This document shows, in pieces, positions 1-6,177 of a stretch of 6,182 bases of DNA. The stretch's first letter is position 1. Every line of letters begins with the position of its first letter. Source of the stretch: Deltaproteobacteria bacterium (GTDB lineage Bacteria > Desulfobacterota > Desulfobacteria > Desulfobacterales > ETH-SRB1); assembly GCA_019314185.1 (NCBI GenBank), contig JAFCZU010000201.1, forward strand, positions 1 through 6,182. The letters run 5' to 3'. A model generated the notes under the pieces. The model saw nothing but the letters and a program-made list of their open reading frames with translations. It was not told where the DNA came from and searched no databases. A program made the translations under genes and the position numbers.

Positions 1-1527
1 CTTCAGGTGAGGGGAAAATACAGGAAAAAGTACAAGGACGACGGCCTCTGGAAGTCACAGAGTATTTATATTTGGGGCCAGGAGGAGCCGGCGGAAAGCG
101 GAAAATGGGTCGCGGGCGTTAGAAAAAAGGTAAAACGATCTCAGAACATCTTCATTCATCCTGCCCACTTTCCTGATGACTTAGATGGTTGTTTAGCCTT
201 GGGCGGTTACTTTTCGGACTATGGATTTGTTAGTTATAAAGACAGCCGCCAGGCGTTGCAGGAGGTGTTTAAGCTAATTGGCATATCCGCAAAGCAACAG
301 TTCAAGAAAGCTCAGAAGCTGCCCACCAAGAAAAAACCGAAGTTTATCATAACGGTAACAGATATCAGATCACGCACGCTTATCGAGAAGATTGACGGGC
401 CTGAAACAGTTGCGGTAGGCTGTTCAGCTATTTTTAAGGCGACCAGAGCAAAGGGCGCGGGAAAAAAGCCCGCGCTCAACTGGATCGTCAAGGATGCGAA
501 AACCGATGGCAAGATGACGCACTATGGCAACGCAGAGGGGGATTCCTTGACAATCGACTGCGTGCCTGAGACGTGGGAGCGCAGCAAGAACATTCAAATC
601 ATCGCTTATACCAGCGATCCTTCGGATGGGGTCAGCGTGTCACCGAGGGTCACATCTACAGAGGTAGGCAAGTATATTGCGCTTGTCAGAAAAGCGGAAG
701 CGGCATATTCGAGCTGGGTAGGAGAAAAAATCCTCAACAGTCTGAGAAGACTCGCCCACTATGACACGGCTAATTTCCAGAAGATGTACCATCTCAATAA
801 CCCAGGCAATGATCTTACGGCTAGGGGTGTGCTTGCAAAAGGTGACATAATGGCACTCAGAGAGATGTCACAGCACAGTCCTGATGAGGGAATAAGGGGT
901 ACCGCCAAAGATTGTTTCGCTTACGAGGTTGCGATGGGGCACGTCTTGACGGGCATTTCTGCAGGACAGCACCGTATCAAAGATGTCGATCTTACGCCGT
1001 GGTATTCTTTGACAGCGGGAGAAACCGTGGATAATCTGTATGCAACCACGGTTGCCGGAGATCTCGGTCAATCAGCGGTTTACGTCAATGAAGGTTATAC
1101 CAAGAAGAAGCTTCCACCCAAATATATCGGCGCCGGGACGGAAGCTACCTACCCCGAACTGATAGGCGATATTGATGGTTTTCTGATAGGAAAACACCTC
1201 ACAAAGATTACTGATAAAAAAAGTCTCTTCAAAGTGGGTAGTAAAGGCATCAGGCTCAGTGAAGTTTTACAGAAATACTACTGCGGGTGTGAGAAAGAGA
1301 AGAATGCCTCCGGAATCAGAGCGTCCACTCGCTTCCAACGATTTTCAGAGGAGGATATAAACAAATTACTTGATCAGGTAAAGCGATTTGCAGTCAACTA
1401 CGCTTACGCTAAAGAAGGGAAAGTCGAGGGGGTTTTTACTTGGACCGGAAGTGAATGCGAGGAAGCAGTTTTGGAGTTTAAGAAATGGCTGGAGATGAAG
1501 AAACGGGACGAGGTCGGTCGCAAGTAA
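1..1527 (+). CDS. Multidomain T6SS-cargo-like protein (DUF5675-like, Ig-like, unclassified C-terminal domain), 5' partial
   Basis: The frame is open to the left edge (Leu-Gln precede the first possible start, GTG at 7), so the gene probably begins outside the window; residues are counted from that GTG. Residues about 45-90 resemble the end of the DUF5675 fold: an IHP segment (50-52), DLDGCLALGG (58-67) with Cys62, then a Ser-x-x-Ala-Leu helix. The usual earlier strands of that domain are mostly missing, as expected for a partial gene. Residues about 125-216 look like an Ig-like beta domain of the kind found beside T6SS tip proteins (NWIVK, then W190 and an IIAY strand). Residues about 228-500 form a domain I do not recognise, with GHVLTGISAG (311-320), AGDLGQS (350-356) and GDIDG (387-391). 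These His/Asp motifs would suit an enzyme, but no activity can be assigned. It may be a secreted effector whose C-terminus is the toxic part. The gene behind it starts one base after its stop, implying translational coupling. Confidence 0.7.
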   Translation, partial: LQVRGKYRKKYKDDGLWKSQSIYIWGQEEPAESGKWVAGVRKKVKRSQNIFIHPAHFPDDLDGCLALGGYFSDYGFVSYKDSRQALQEVFKLIGISAKQQFKKAQKLPTKKKPKFIITVTDIRSRTLIEKIDGPETVAVGCSAIFKATRAKGAGKKPALNWIVKDAKTDGKMTHYGNAEGDSLTIDCVPETWERSKNIQIIAYTSDPSDGVSVSPRVTSTEVGKYIALVRKAEAAYSSWVGEKILNSLRRLAHYDTANFQKMYHLNNPGNDLTARGVLAKGDIMALREMSQHSPDEGIRGTAKDCFAYEVAMGHVLTGISAGQHRIKDVDLTPWYSLTAGETVDNLYATTVAGDLGQSAVYVNEGYTKKKLPPKYIGAGTEATYPELIGDIDGFLIGKHLTKITDKKSLFKVGSKGIRLSEVLQKYYCGCEKEKNASGIRASTRFQRFSEEDINKLLDQVKRFAVNYAYAKEGKVEGVFTWTGSECEEAVLEFKKWLEMKKRDEVGRK

Positions 1528-1528
1528 G

Positions 1529-2188
1529 GTGGAATATATCACTGGGGCGATAAGACTCGAGAAACTGGAGCATTTTGCCGGAATGAAATATCATGCGACA
1601 TCGATTGGACTCATTGCCTCTATACTTCTGCTCGAAGTCCTGGGCTGGGCTTTTTGCGGCTTGGAAGTCATACCAACTTGGCAACAGGGACAGTACACAG
1701 TTGTAATCATTACCAGCGCTCTTGCAGTTAGTGCTGTATTGTACATTGCGGTATTGATCTGGAAAAGTTTCTTACACACAAAGACTCTAAGGTCAGCCAT
1801 TTTGGCAATTTTCGTCGCACCTTTAGGCATTGCCGTGTGTTGCTTTTCCTCGTGGTCAACTGTCTTTGTCTGTGGCACAAAAAACGGATTTGCTGTGGCG
1901 GGAAGAGAACTTGTGCACACATTGAATTACGAGGACTATGATAGGACCATTTATGTATATGTGTATAGTGAAATCCCAGACGGTTTCAAGAAGTCTTCTT
2001 TGATGGTTCGAGGTACGTGGCTACCTATAATGCGCCACGCTGTGTCGATTCCTTACTACATTGAAGCTATTCAGCGGGACAATCATATTGTTCAATTCAG
2101 GCTGGACGTTCGTGGGGAAAAGGGCAATGACGGCATTCTGTATTATGATCTCTCAACGGGAGAGTATTGGGCTAACTTAAAGCATTGA
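1529..2188 (+). CDS. Three-TM membrane protein of unknown function, candidate immunity/partner protein
   Basis: No family is recognised. The 219-residue protein has three hydrophobic segments, at about 24-45, 56-78 and 89-113, followed by a soluble C-terminal region of about 105 residues with alternating beta-type patterns (TIYVYVYSEIP, IVQFRLDV, GILYYDL). This suggests an inner-membrane anchor carrying an extracytoplasmic domain. The GTG at 1529 follows the upstream TAA by one base, so the two genes are very likely cotranscribed and coupled. An alternative start is the ATG at 1583 (residue 19), preceded by GGAG at 1567-1570; it would put TM1 nearer the N-terminus and is about equally plausible. 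A small membrane protein directly behind a putative effector fits an immunity protein acting in the periplasm or inner membrane. That role rests on position only. Confidence 0.65.
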   Translation: MEYITGAIRLEKLEHFAGMKYHATSIGLIASILLLEVLGWAFCGLEVIPTWQQGQYTVVIITSALAVSAVLYIAVLIWKSFLHTKTLRSAILAIFVAPLGIAVCCFSSWSTVFVCGTKNGFAVAGRELVHTLNYEDYDRTIYVYVYSEIPDGFKKSSLMVRGTWLPIMRHAVSIPYYIEAIQRDNHIVQFRLDVRGEKGNDGILYYDLSTGEYWANLKH

Positions 2189-2368
2189 GACCACGGTTGT
2201 GTTATGAAGCTGGTCGCCAGAAATAAGGAGACAAGCAAGTAGTCAGGCGCTGGCCCAACAGAAACAGGACGCAGGAGGGATCATCTTGGGTAACATCTTA
2301 ATTGTTAATTATTGAGAGTATCCTAAAAAACAAATGCCGGTGAGTGGAAGTGGATAGAAAACATTTCG

Positions 2369-2544
2369 GTTGGAACGGCATCCTTCATAATCGTATGAAA
2401 GTAGTTGACACTTTTTGGAAATAAATATCTCTTCCATTTACAGGTTTTTTCGTTATTACTGTGGGGGCTTTCAGCTACGATTTTCGAGGCAGGATGCCTC
2501 TCCACAAAAAGTGTAAACTATAAAATGAATGATGCCGTTGGAAC
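2369..2544. repeat. Imperfect long inverted repeat (MITE-like or IS remnant)
   Basis: The left arm has two blocks, 2369-2388 and 2402-2416. Their reverse complements match 2525-2544 (17 of 20 bases, sharing GATGCCGTT) and 2506-2520 (14 of 15 bases, sharing AAAAAGTGT). The left arm has 13 bases between its blocks and the right arm 4, so the arms have diverged by an indel. The 89-base centre (2417-2505) shows no strong structure. This arrangement suits a non-autonomous element or the fused ends of a deleted insertion sequence; the GTGTAAACTA block faintly recalls IS256-type ends. No target duplication was found. A structured RNA is the alternative explanation. Confidence 0.5.
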
Positions 2545-2596
2545 CAAGAGCTTTGTTGACAATATAAAATACCGTTTTCTGGAACGGTTATCCTGA
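2405..2596 (+). CDS. Doubtful small ORF resembling a lipoprotein signal peptide
   Basis: A 63-codon frame starting with TTG reads as a hydrophobic stretch (FHLQVFSLLLWGLSATIF) ending in EAGC, loosely like a lipobox, followed by a short hydrophilic tail. In favour: the pattern resembles a lipoprotein leader, and a 9-codon frame from the ATG at 2395 (MKVVDTFWK) could supply a start if one frameshift were assumed. Against: Glu at -3 of the lipobox is poor, no ribosome-binding site is seen, and the frame runs across both arms of the inverted repeat, which explains part of its sequence. It is probably not translated, or is a decayed lipoprotein gene. Confidence 0.15.
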   Translation: MTLFGNKYLFHLQVFSLLLWGLSATIFEAGCLSTKSVNYKMNDAVGTKSFVDNIKYRFLERLS

Positions 2597-2717
2597 AATA
2601 TCAGGAGAATGGTGTGGCCCGATACCAGACGAAGTGTAAAATGTTATGTCCGTTAACATGTTGATAAAAAGCCAAAATTAAAACTCTCTTTTGCTAATCA
2701 GGAAGTTCGTGATAGGT

Positions 2718-3230
2718 ATGTTTACTTTAAAAAAAGTGAAAACATCAGAAAAGAAAAGGCAAGAACATGCTCCATACACGATTCTGAACAACAGATTCGG
2801 CCTGCAGATACCTCAGGAATGGGAAGATCAGACAGTTTATAGGTTTAAGGGGCCTGAAGAAGACGGAATTAATCATAATATTATAGTGACCATCGAAAAC
2901 CAAGTGGATATCCCTGATCTTGCAACATATGCAGATATGAAAATCAAGGCTGTGGAGACTGAATTGCAGGGATACCACGAGCTCAAACGGGGCCAGCTCC
3001 TTTTGAATAACCAACTGCCAGCATACGAATTGGTTTGCAAATGGTGCCCTGTGGAAGCGATGGAAGTCTATCAGCGGTCGATCTATATACTGCATAATGA
3101 AACCGGCTATATCCTTACCGCAACATTTTCGAAAAAGACATGGAAAACAAGAGGCACTGAAATTGATAAGATATTGAAGAGCTTTACCATACCGAATAAA
3201 AAGCAAGAAGTATATTTAGGACGCAGATGA
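2718..3230 (+). CDS. DUF1795/DcrB-like protein (Eag-type T6SS chaperone family)
   Basis: This 170-residue protein shows the DUF1795 pattern: residues 20-45 read YTILNNRFGLQIPQEWEDQTVYRF, the typical opening with its conserved aromatic, Pro-x-x-Trp and Asp-x-Thr-Val positions. A beta strand (NIIVTIE, 54-60), a helix around 68-84, a strand around GQLLLNNQLPAYELVCKW and a closing helix ending in ILKSFTIP (152-159) follow. The family includes Eag chaperones, which bind N-terminal transmembrane segments of PAAR effectors in the cytoplasm, and other T6SS-linked proteins. The ATG at 2718, with GGAAG at 2701-2705, is preferred over the TTG at 2691 because the domain begins well after it. The last residues, GRR plus the stop, are encoded by the left repeat of the GxxExxY unit, so the original C-terminus has been altered. 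The stop overlaps the next start as ATGA (3227-3230). No PAAR effector is visible nearby. Confidence 0.75.
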   Translation: MFTLKKVKTSEKKRQEHAPYTILNNRFGLQIPQEWEDQTVYRFKGPEEDGINHNIIVTIENQVDIPDLATYADMKIKAVETELQGYHELKRGQLLLNNQLPAYELVCKWCPVEAMEVYQRSIYILHNETGYILTATFSKKTWKTRGTEIDKILKSFTIPNKKQEVYLGRR

Positions 3231-3240
3231 ACGCAGATTA
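3219..3240 (+). repeat. Left arm of GxxExxY unit, with embedded RBS and start codon
   Basis: Two CGCAGAT copies are spaced 10 bp apart behind GGA. The arm works in three ways: it ends the DUF1795 frame (TGA 3228-3230), supplies AGGA (3218-3221; the first A belongs to the flank) five bases before the next gene, and supplies that gene's ATG (3227-3229). The match to the reverse complement of 3621-3654 covers GGACGCAGAT and CGCAGATGAACGCAGAT, with one unit fewer than the right arm. Confidence 0.85.
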
Positions 3241-3622
3241 TCAGGATTTTAAATATAAAGAACTAACTGAGAAGATTATCAAAATATTCTACAGAGCTTA
3301 TAATAAACTTGGTTATGGTTTTCTGGAAAAAGTTTATGAAAATGCAATGATGATAGAATTTAAAAAAGAGGGCGTTCCCGCTGTTTCGCAATCTGCAATA
3401 AAGGTATATTATGAAGATGAGATTGTTGGTGAATATTTTGCTGATATACTGGTTGATGATAGGATAATTGTGGAGATAAAAGCAGCAAGGAATTTAGCAT
3501 CAGAGCATGGAGCCCAATTACTGAATTATCTAAAAGCAACAAGTATCGAAGTTGGGCTCTTATTGAATTTTGGACCTAAACCAGAAATTAAACGCAAGGC
3601 ATTTGATAACTATAGAAAATAG
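3227..3622 (+). CDS. GxxExxY protein (PDDEXK_3 nuclease-fold family)
   Basis: The 131-residue protein matches the GxxExxY family throughout. The name motif is G31-F-L-E34-K-V-Y37, after an N-terminal helix (LTEKIIKIFYRAYNKLGYGFLEKVYE). A PD-(D/E)xK-like core follows: D73 in FADILVDD, then E83-I-K85 in IIVEIKA, with Q97 and Y101 in the AQLLNYLKAT helix and the closing strand VGLLLNFG. These are the positions expected for a metal-dependent nuclease fold, but the cellular role of the family is not established. Length is normal and no residue looks broken. The start is strongly supported by AGGA five bases upstream and by the ATGA overlap with the preceding stop. The gene splits the T6SS-like cassette and is more AT-rich than its neighbours, both signs of independent arrival. 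Confidence 0.92.
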   Translation: MNADYQDFKYKELTEKIIKIFYRAYNKLGYGFLEKVYENAMMIEFKKEGVPAVSQSAIKVYYEDEIVGEYFADILVDDRIIVEIKAARNLASEHGAQLLNYLKATSIEVGLLLNFGPKPEIKRKAFDNYRK

Positions 3623-3654
3623 TTATCTGCGTTCATCTGCGAAAATCTGCGTCC
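3621..3654 (-). repeat. Right arm of GxxExxY unit, three 10-bp-period units
   Basis: Three ATCTGCG units at 3625, 3635 and 3645, separated by TTC and AAA, form the inverted partner of the left arm. The gene's stop codon (3620-3622) lies just before the first unit. On the minus strand the units read CGCAGAT. The one-helical-turn spacing would put every copy on the same face of the DNA, which suits binding by one protein, although no binding is shown here. Confidence 0.85.
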
Positions 3655-3664
3655 CAATTTAAAC

Positions 3665-4567
3665 ATGGCTGAATACACAAAACCAACAGACGAAGTTCAC
3701 GTCGTAAATCTTGAATCCAAGATCACCCATGCCATATGGCGCAGCAAGGCTGCATGCGTGGAAGAAAAGGCGGTGTTTGAAGTATGGACGCATTTTGTGG
3801 GAAATGGATCTGATATTCAGATCAAGGTCGAAGACAAGCGTGGCAAGAAAATCGAGAAACTAAAGGGCAAGGTTTACGGCGATTATTTCGCAGGATCAAT
3901 TATTGTCCCCAAAAAGGCAAAGGAAGAACTTTCCTTTACAGCAAAGCTCCCCAAACATGGACTTGAAATGAAGTCGGACACGTTAAAAGTAATTCCTCCC
4001 ATTAAGGTTACCAACATGAAATGGGGGCAGAAAGAAGCCCGAAGAGAAGATGTCGTCAAACTCAGTGCCGATATTGAAGGGATCCCGGATGAAACCGAGG
4101 TAATGATTTATATTTACGAATATGACCAGGATAGCGCTCATGATTTTATCACCAAATTTCCTTGCCGCGTGAAAAACAAAAAGATAGAGGTCGAGTGGGA
4201 GTACGAATATCATGAAGATACCGACGAAATTCCCACTGATGAGGAGATGAAGAAATACGGCGAGAGTTACAATCCGCCGGAGTATTTCTGGGTAGCTAAA
4301 ATTGGTGGTATCAGATTTGGCGATGAGCAGGAATCCGGGTTGCTGGAGTTCAAAGATTGGATGGCGATTGAACTGAGCGATGCGTCAGGGCGCCCAATTC
4401 GGGATGAAAAGTATGTTCTTCACCTTGCAGACGGTAGCAAAAAAAGAGGAACATTGGACGCTTATGGAGTCGCAAGTGAATCAGGTATTGCTCCTGGAAA
4501 AGTGGGCATTGAATTCCCGGATATGCAAGAATTTGAGGTGGATGAGTCCAATGAGAGTAAACGGTGA
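3665..4567 (+). CDS. T6SS-associated Ig-like/transthyretin-like accessory protein
   Basis: The 300-residue protein has an N-terminal beta-rich region (about 10-110), a second beta-rich region (about 112-225) and a C-terminal module at 231-287. That module reads DWMAIELSDASGRPI, YVLHLADGS, RGTLDAYGVA, GIAPGKVGIEFPD. It is the transthyretin/carboxypeptidase-regulatory-like repeat common at the ends of VgrG, PAAR-linked and phage-tail-associated proteins. The first regions are Ig-like by pattern (VFEVWTHFV, YFAGSIIVP). There is no enzyme motif, so a structural, adaptor or cargo-docking role is likely. The ATG at 3665 has no recognisable ribosome-binding site: the 20 bases before it are the right repeat arm and an AT-rich stretch. 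This suggests the N-terminus was created by insertion of the GxxExxY unit, the frame having earlier continued from the DUF1795 gene. It ends in a charged tail. Confidence 0.72.
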   Translation: MAEYTKPTDEVHVVNLESKITHAIWRSKAACVEEKAVFEVWTHFVGNGSDIQIKVEDKRGKKIEKLKGKVYGDYFAGSIIVPKKAKEELSFTAKLPKHGLEMKSDTLKVIPPIKVTNMKWGQKEARREDVVKLSADIEGIPDETEVMIYIYEYDQDSAHDFITKFPCRVKNKKIEVEWEYEYHEDTDEIPTDEEMKKYGESYNPPEYFWVAKIGGIRFGDEQESGLLEFKDWMAIELSDASGRPIRDEKYVLHLADGSKKRGTLDAYGVASESGIAPGKVGIEFPDMQEFEVDESNESKR

Positions 4568-4710
4568 AACATGGCCCCTAAGTTGATTAGGAGGTTGTCA
4601 CCCAAATTGATAATAGAAGAAAGAATTCTTTTCCTAAATCCATGAAGGAAAGCTTCAAGCATTACATAAGAACAGATAAGCTATTGTCTTTGAAATCATG
4701 AGATAAAGAT

Positions 4711-5703
4711 ATGAGTAACTCCCAATCACAACAATCATCACCCCTAAATCGATTAACTCTAAAATCAGGTCAATCCTATTTTATACGTGCAAAATCTCCC
4801 TATAAATCTTGTGAAGTACCAATAAAATGCCTTCATCGTGAGGATTTAACTCGGTTTATGAAAGAATTTCTATCGAAGGTAAATCTTGAATCTCAAATGG
4901 GCAAAATGAGAGCAAATGATAAGATCTGGGTTTGTGATCCATTTGGGAATTGGAGTTTAGATATCACGAGAGCCAAACCATCAAGCGCCTTGGACGATAT
5001 GGTTAATAAATCAAATAGAAAACTCTATAAATTTGATTGTTTAAATTCGGTATACTTCGCCCAATTATATGCTATCAAGGAGATATTTCTAAAAGAATCA
5101 GGAACGAACGACAGCTTTAACAATTGTGCTATTATAAATACAATGACTTTTAGAGCTGATCACCAGAGATCACCACTCCTAAAACTGATAACAAAACTAA
5201 GTTCCAACGATTTTGATGTCGGTGCCCGCATATGCTTTACAGTAGAAGGCATATCTGAGAATGCAAGTGGATCTAGAGTTAAATTAACACAACTATTACC
5301 AAGTAATAGTGTATGGAAAAATGAAAACGTACTGGTATTGACTACGGAAAAGTTATATGCTTGGGGCATCAGTACTACAAATGGATTATCTCTAGATGGC
5401 ATAATCAATGGATATAGCATTAATCTCGTTAATGAGATTTGTAAAACTTATAAAAAAATTACAATGGTCTACGTGGAGGAGAATGGCATTATTAAAACAA
5501 CATTTTTTGACTTATCAAAGGATGAAGGGAAAGTTAGTTTACGGAAACATATCAGCAAACATAACATACGGGCTGTAGAAATCTCAAAACCAACAATTGA
5601 TTATTGCACTAAGAACAGAGAGAAAAAAAGCTCGGGGCCCGAAGCGGATGCGTATAGGGCGGAGAACGGAACTCAGAAAGCAGAAAAGATATTCTCACCT
5701 TGA
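4711..5703 (+). CDS. Putative divergent Tgl-like (protein-glutamine gamma-glutamyltransferase fold) protein
   Basis: The gene is visibly AT-rich compared with the first gene of the window. The ATG at 4711 has only a weak GAGATAAAG upstream. In the 330-residue product, several segments follow the order seen in Bacillus Tgl: FDCLNSVYFAQLYAIKEIF (108-126, putative nucleophile Cys110), a Phe-Asn pair at 136-137, a VGARICF strand (170-176, like PGDxVYF) and WKNENVLVL (202-210, putative Glu205, like WQGENVI), then LYAWGI (215-220). Tgl has GHG at the last site and its His is catalytic; here Trp218 takes its place. The protein may therefore be inactive, use another base, or belong to a related deamidase or toxin group. 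The last 28 or so residues are charged and come from GC-richer DNA, suggesting a replaced 3' end. The T6SS-like context suggests an effector, but no immunity gene follows. The similarity is remembered, not computed. Confidence 0.5.
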   Translation: MSNSQSQQSSPLNRLTLKSGQSYFIRAKSPYKSCEVPIKCLHREDLTRFMKEFLSKVNLESQMGKMRANDKIWVCDPFGNWSLDITRAKPSSALDDMVNKSNRKLYKFDCLNSVYFAQLYAIKEIFLKESGTNDSFNNCAIINTMTFRADHQRSPLLKLITKLSSNDFDVGARICFTVEGISENASGSRVKLTQLLPSNSVWKNENVLVLTTEKLYAWGISTTNGLSLDGIINGYSINLVNEICKTYKKITMVYVEENGIIKTTFFDLSKDEGKVSLRKHISKHNIRAVEISKPTIDYCTKNREKKSSGPEADAYRAENGTQKAEKIFSP

Positions 5704-5721
5704 AGGCGTTATCTCAATCCA

Positions 5722-6015
5722 CTAAAGTTCGGATATCCAATTTTCACATTTGAGATTCTGGATTCTCGAAAATTCTTTGATGTTGTTTGAGATAATCGTT
5801 AGATCCAGACCCAAGGCATGAGCGGCGATCAACAAATCAAGCGGGCCGATTGTTTTCCCTTTGGATTCCGGCAATGACCTTATTTCTCCATAGCATGCAA
5901 CCAATCTTTTGCCATGAAAAGGAAGAATTGTTAATGGCAGCAGGAACTCATCAAGGCATTTTGATTTGATATAAGGGTCAAAACATAGGGGTCTACGCTT
6001 GCCAGTTAAGTTCAT
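5722..6015 (-). pseudogene. vapC: C-terminal remnant of a VapC-type PIN-domain toxin
   Basis: From about residue 17 the frame reads as the C-terminal half of VapC: LDEFLLPLTILPF, then CYGEIRSLPESKGKTIGPLDLLIAAHALGLDLTIISNNIKEFSRIQNLKCENW. Asp60 in GPLDLLIAAHA is one of the PIN-domain metal-binding acids, and NN77-78 plus EF81-82 are typical. The N-terminal half is missing, including the first Asp (usually in an LDTN motif) and the following Glu; residues 1-16 do not resemble the family. A full VapC has about 130-140 residues. The breakpoint lies near 5967. Active VapC cleaves RNA, often tRNA, and is held by a VapB antitoxin; no vapB is visible. The remnant is almost certainly inactive as a nuclease. 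It is convergent with the Tgl-like gene, whose stop lies 18 bases away. Confidence 0.85.
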
Positions 6016-6057
6016 TGGGAGCTCAAAGCGAAAAGATCGAGGAAAAAAGCAAAAGAC

Positions 6058-6177
6058 ATGGTGAACAACGGAAGGCGGTACTTTTTGGAGCGGTTTGAGA
6101 AGGAAGAAGGTTACGAAAAAATGGATGATTTGGATGATTGGAGGTCAGATGAACTCATCGAGGCGATCTACAGGTGA
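6058..6177 (+). CDS. Uncertain 39-codon ORF at right end
   Basis: An ATG at 6058 opens a 39-residue frame, very rich in charged residues (MVNNGRRYFLERFEKEEGY...DELIEAIYR), closing with TGA at 6175-6177. No family is recognised and no ribosome-binding site precedes it. The frame stays open upstream to a TAA at 6007, so it may be the tail of a decayed gene joined to the VapC breakpoint rather than an independent small gene. Confidence 0.2.
   Translation: MVNNGRRYFLERFEKEEGYEKMDDLDDWRSDELIEAIYR

Larger units (their letters stand above)
2189..2717. other. Gene-poor spacer with decayed or mobile sequence
   Basis: About 530 bases contain no convincing gene. Bases 2189-2360 show only short broken frames and no recognisable protein remnant. 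Bases 2369-2544 carry a long imperfect inverted repeat, annotated separately. Two minor hairpins are visible: ACCGTT/AACGGT at 2571-2588 and ATGTTA/TAACAT at 2641-2659. Neither is followed by a T-tract, so neither is a convincing intrinsic terminator. No promoter with acceptable spacing could be assigned to the gene starting at 2718. The segment separates the first gene pair from the DUF1795 cluster and may be a scar of past insertion and deletion. Confidence 0.6.
3219..3654. mobile_element. Putative compact GxxExxY element bounded by CGCAGAT inverted arms
   Basis: The left arm begins GGACGCAGAT at 3219 and holds two direct CGCAGAT units (3222-3228, 3232-3238). The right arm, ending at 3654, holds three units in the opposite orientation (ATCTGCG at 3625-3631, 3635-3641, 3645-3651). 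All units sit on a 10-bp period. Between the arms lies one gene, with start and ribosome-binding site inside the left arm. ATTTA occurs immediately outside the left arm (3214-3218) and two bases outside the right arm (3657-3661), which could be a target-site duplication. Similar GACGCAGATGAACGCAGAT repeats around GxxExxY genes are familiar to me from other genomes. No transposase is present, so mobility would need help from elsewhere or the nuclease-fold protein itself. Calling it a mobile element is inference. Confidence 0.5.

Noticed and set aside
1591..1920. 109-codon minus-strand frame opposite the three-TM gene
   Set aside because: The plus frame gives coherent membrane helices and is coupled to the gene before it. 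The minus product has no family signal.
2323..2505. 60-codon minus-strand frame in the spacer
   Set aside because: Its only notable stretch (KSVNY followed by a DAV segment) mirrors the plus strand because of the inverted repeat, so it reflects repeat structure and not coding.
2556..2561. Perfect TTGACA as a -35 box, and another at 2405-2410
   Set aside because: Neither has a TATAAT-like hexamer 16-18 bp downstream, and the second lies inside the inverted repeat.
2745..3206. 153-codon minus-strand frame opposite the DUF1795 gene
   Set aside because: The plus-strand product shows a clear family pattern over the same bases, while the minus-strand product is Phe/Cys/Ile-rich with no recognisable motif. 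It is an antisense shadow.
3219..3654. CGCAGAT repeats read as a CRISPR array
   Set aside because: The units are 7 bp with 3-bp gaps, far below CRISPR repeat and spacer sizes, and the two arms are inverted relative to each other.
4577..4591. CCTAA/TTAGG hairpin after the Ig/TTR gene as an intrinsic terminator
   Set aside because: The stem is only 5 bp and AT-rich, and no T-tract follows.
4620..4631. 12-bp palindrome AAAGAATTCTTT as an operator
   Set aside because: It is a single short AT-rich palindrome with no second copy, and no regulator gene is present to support a binding site.
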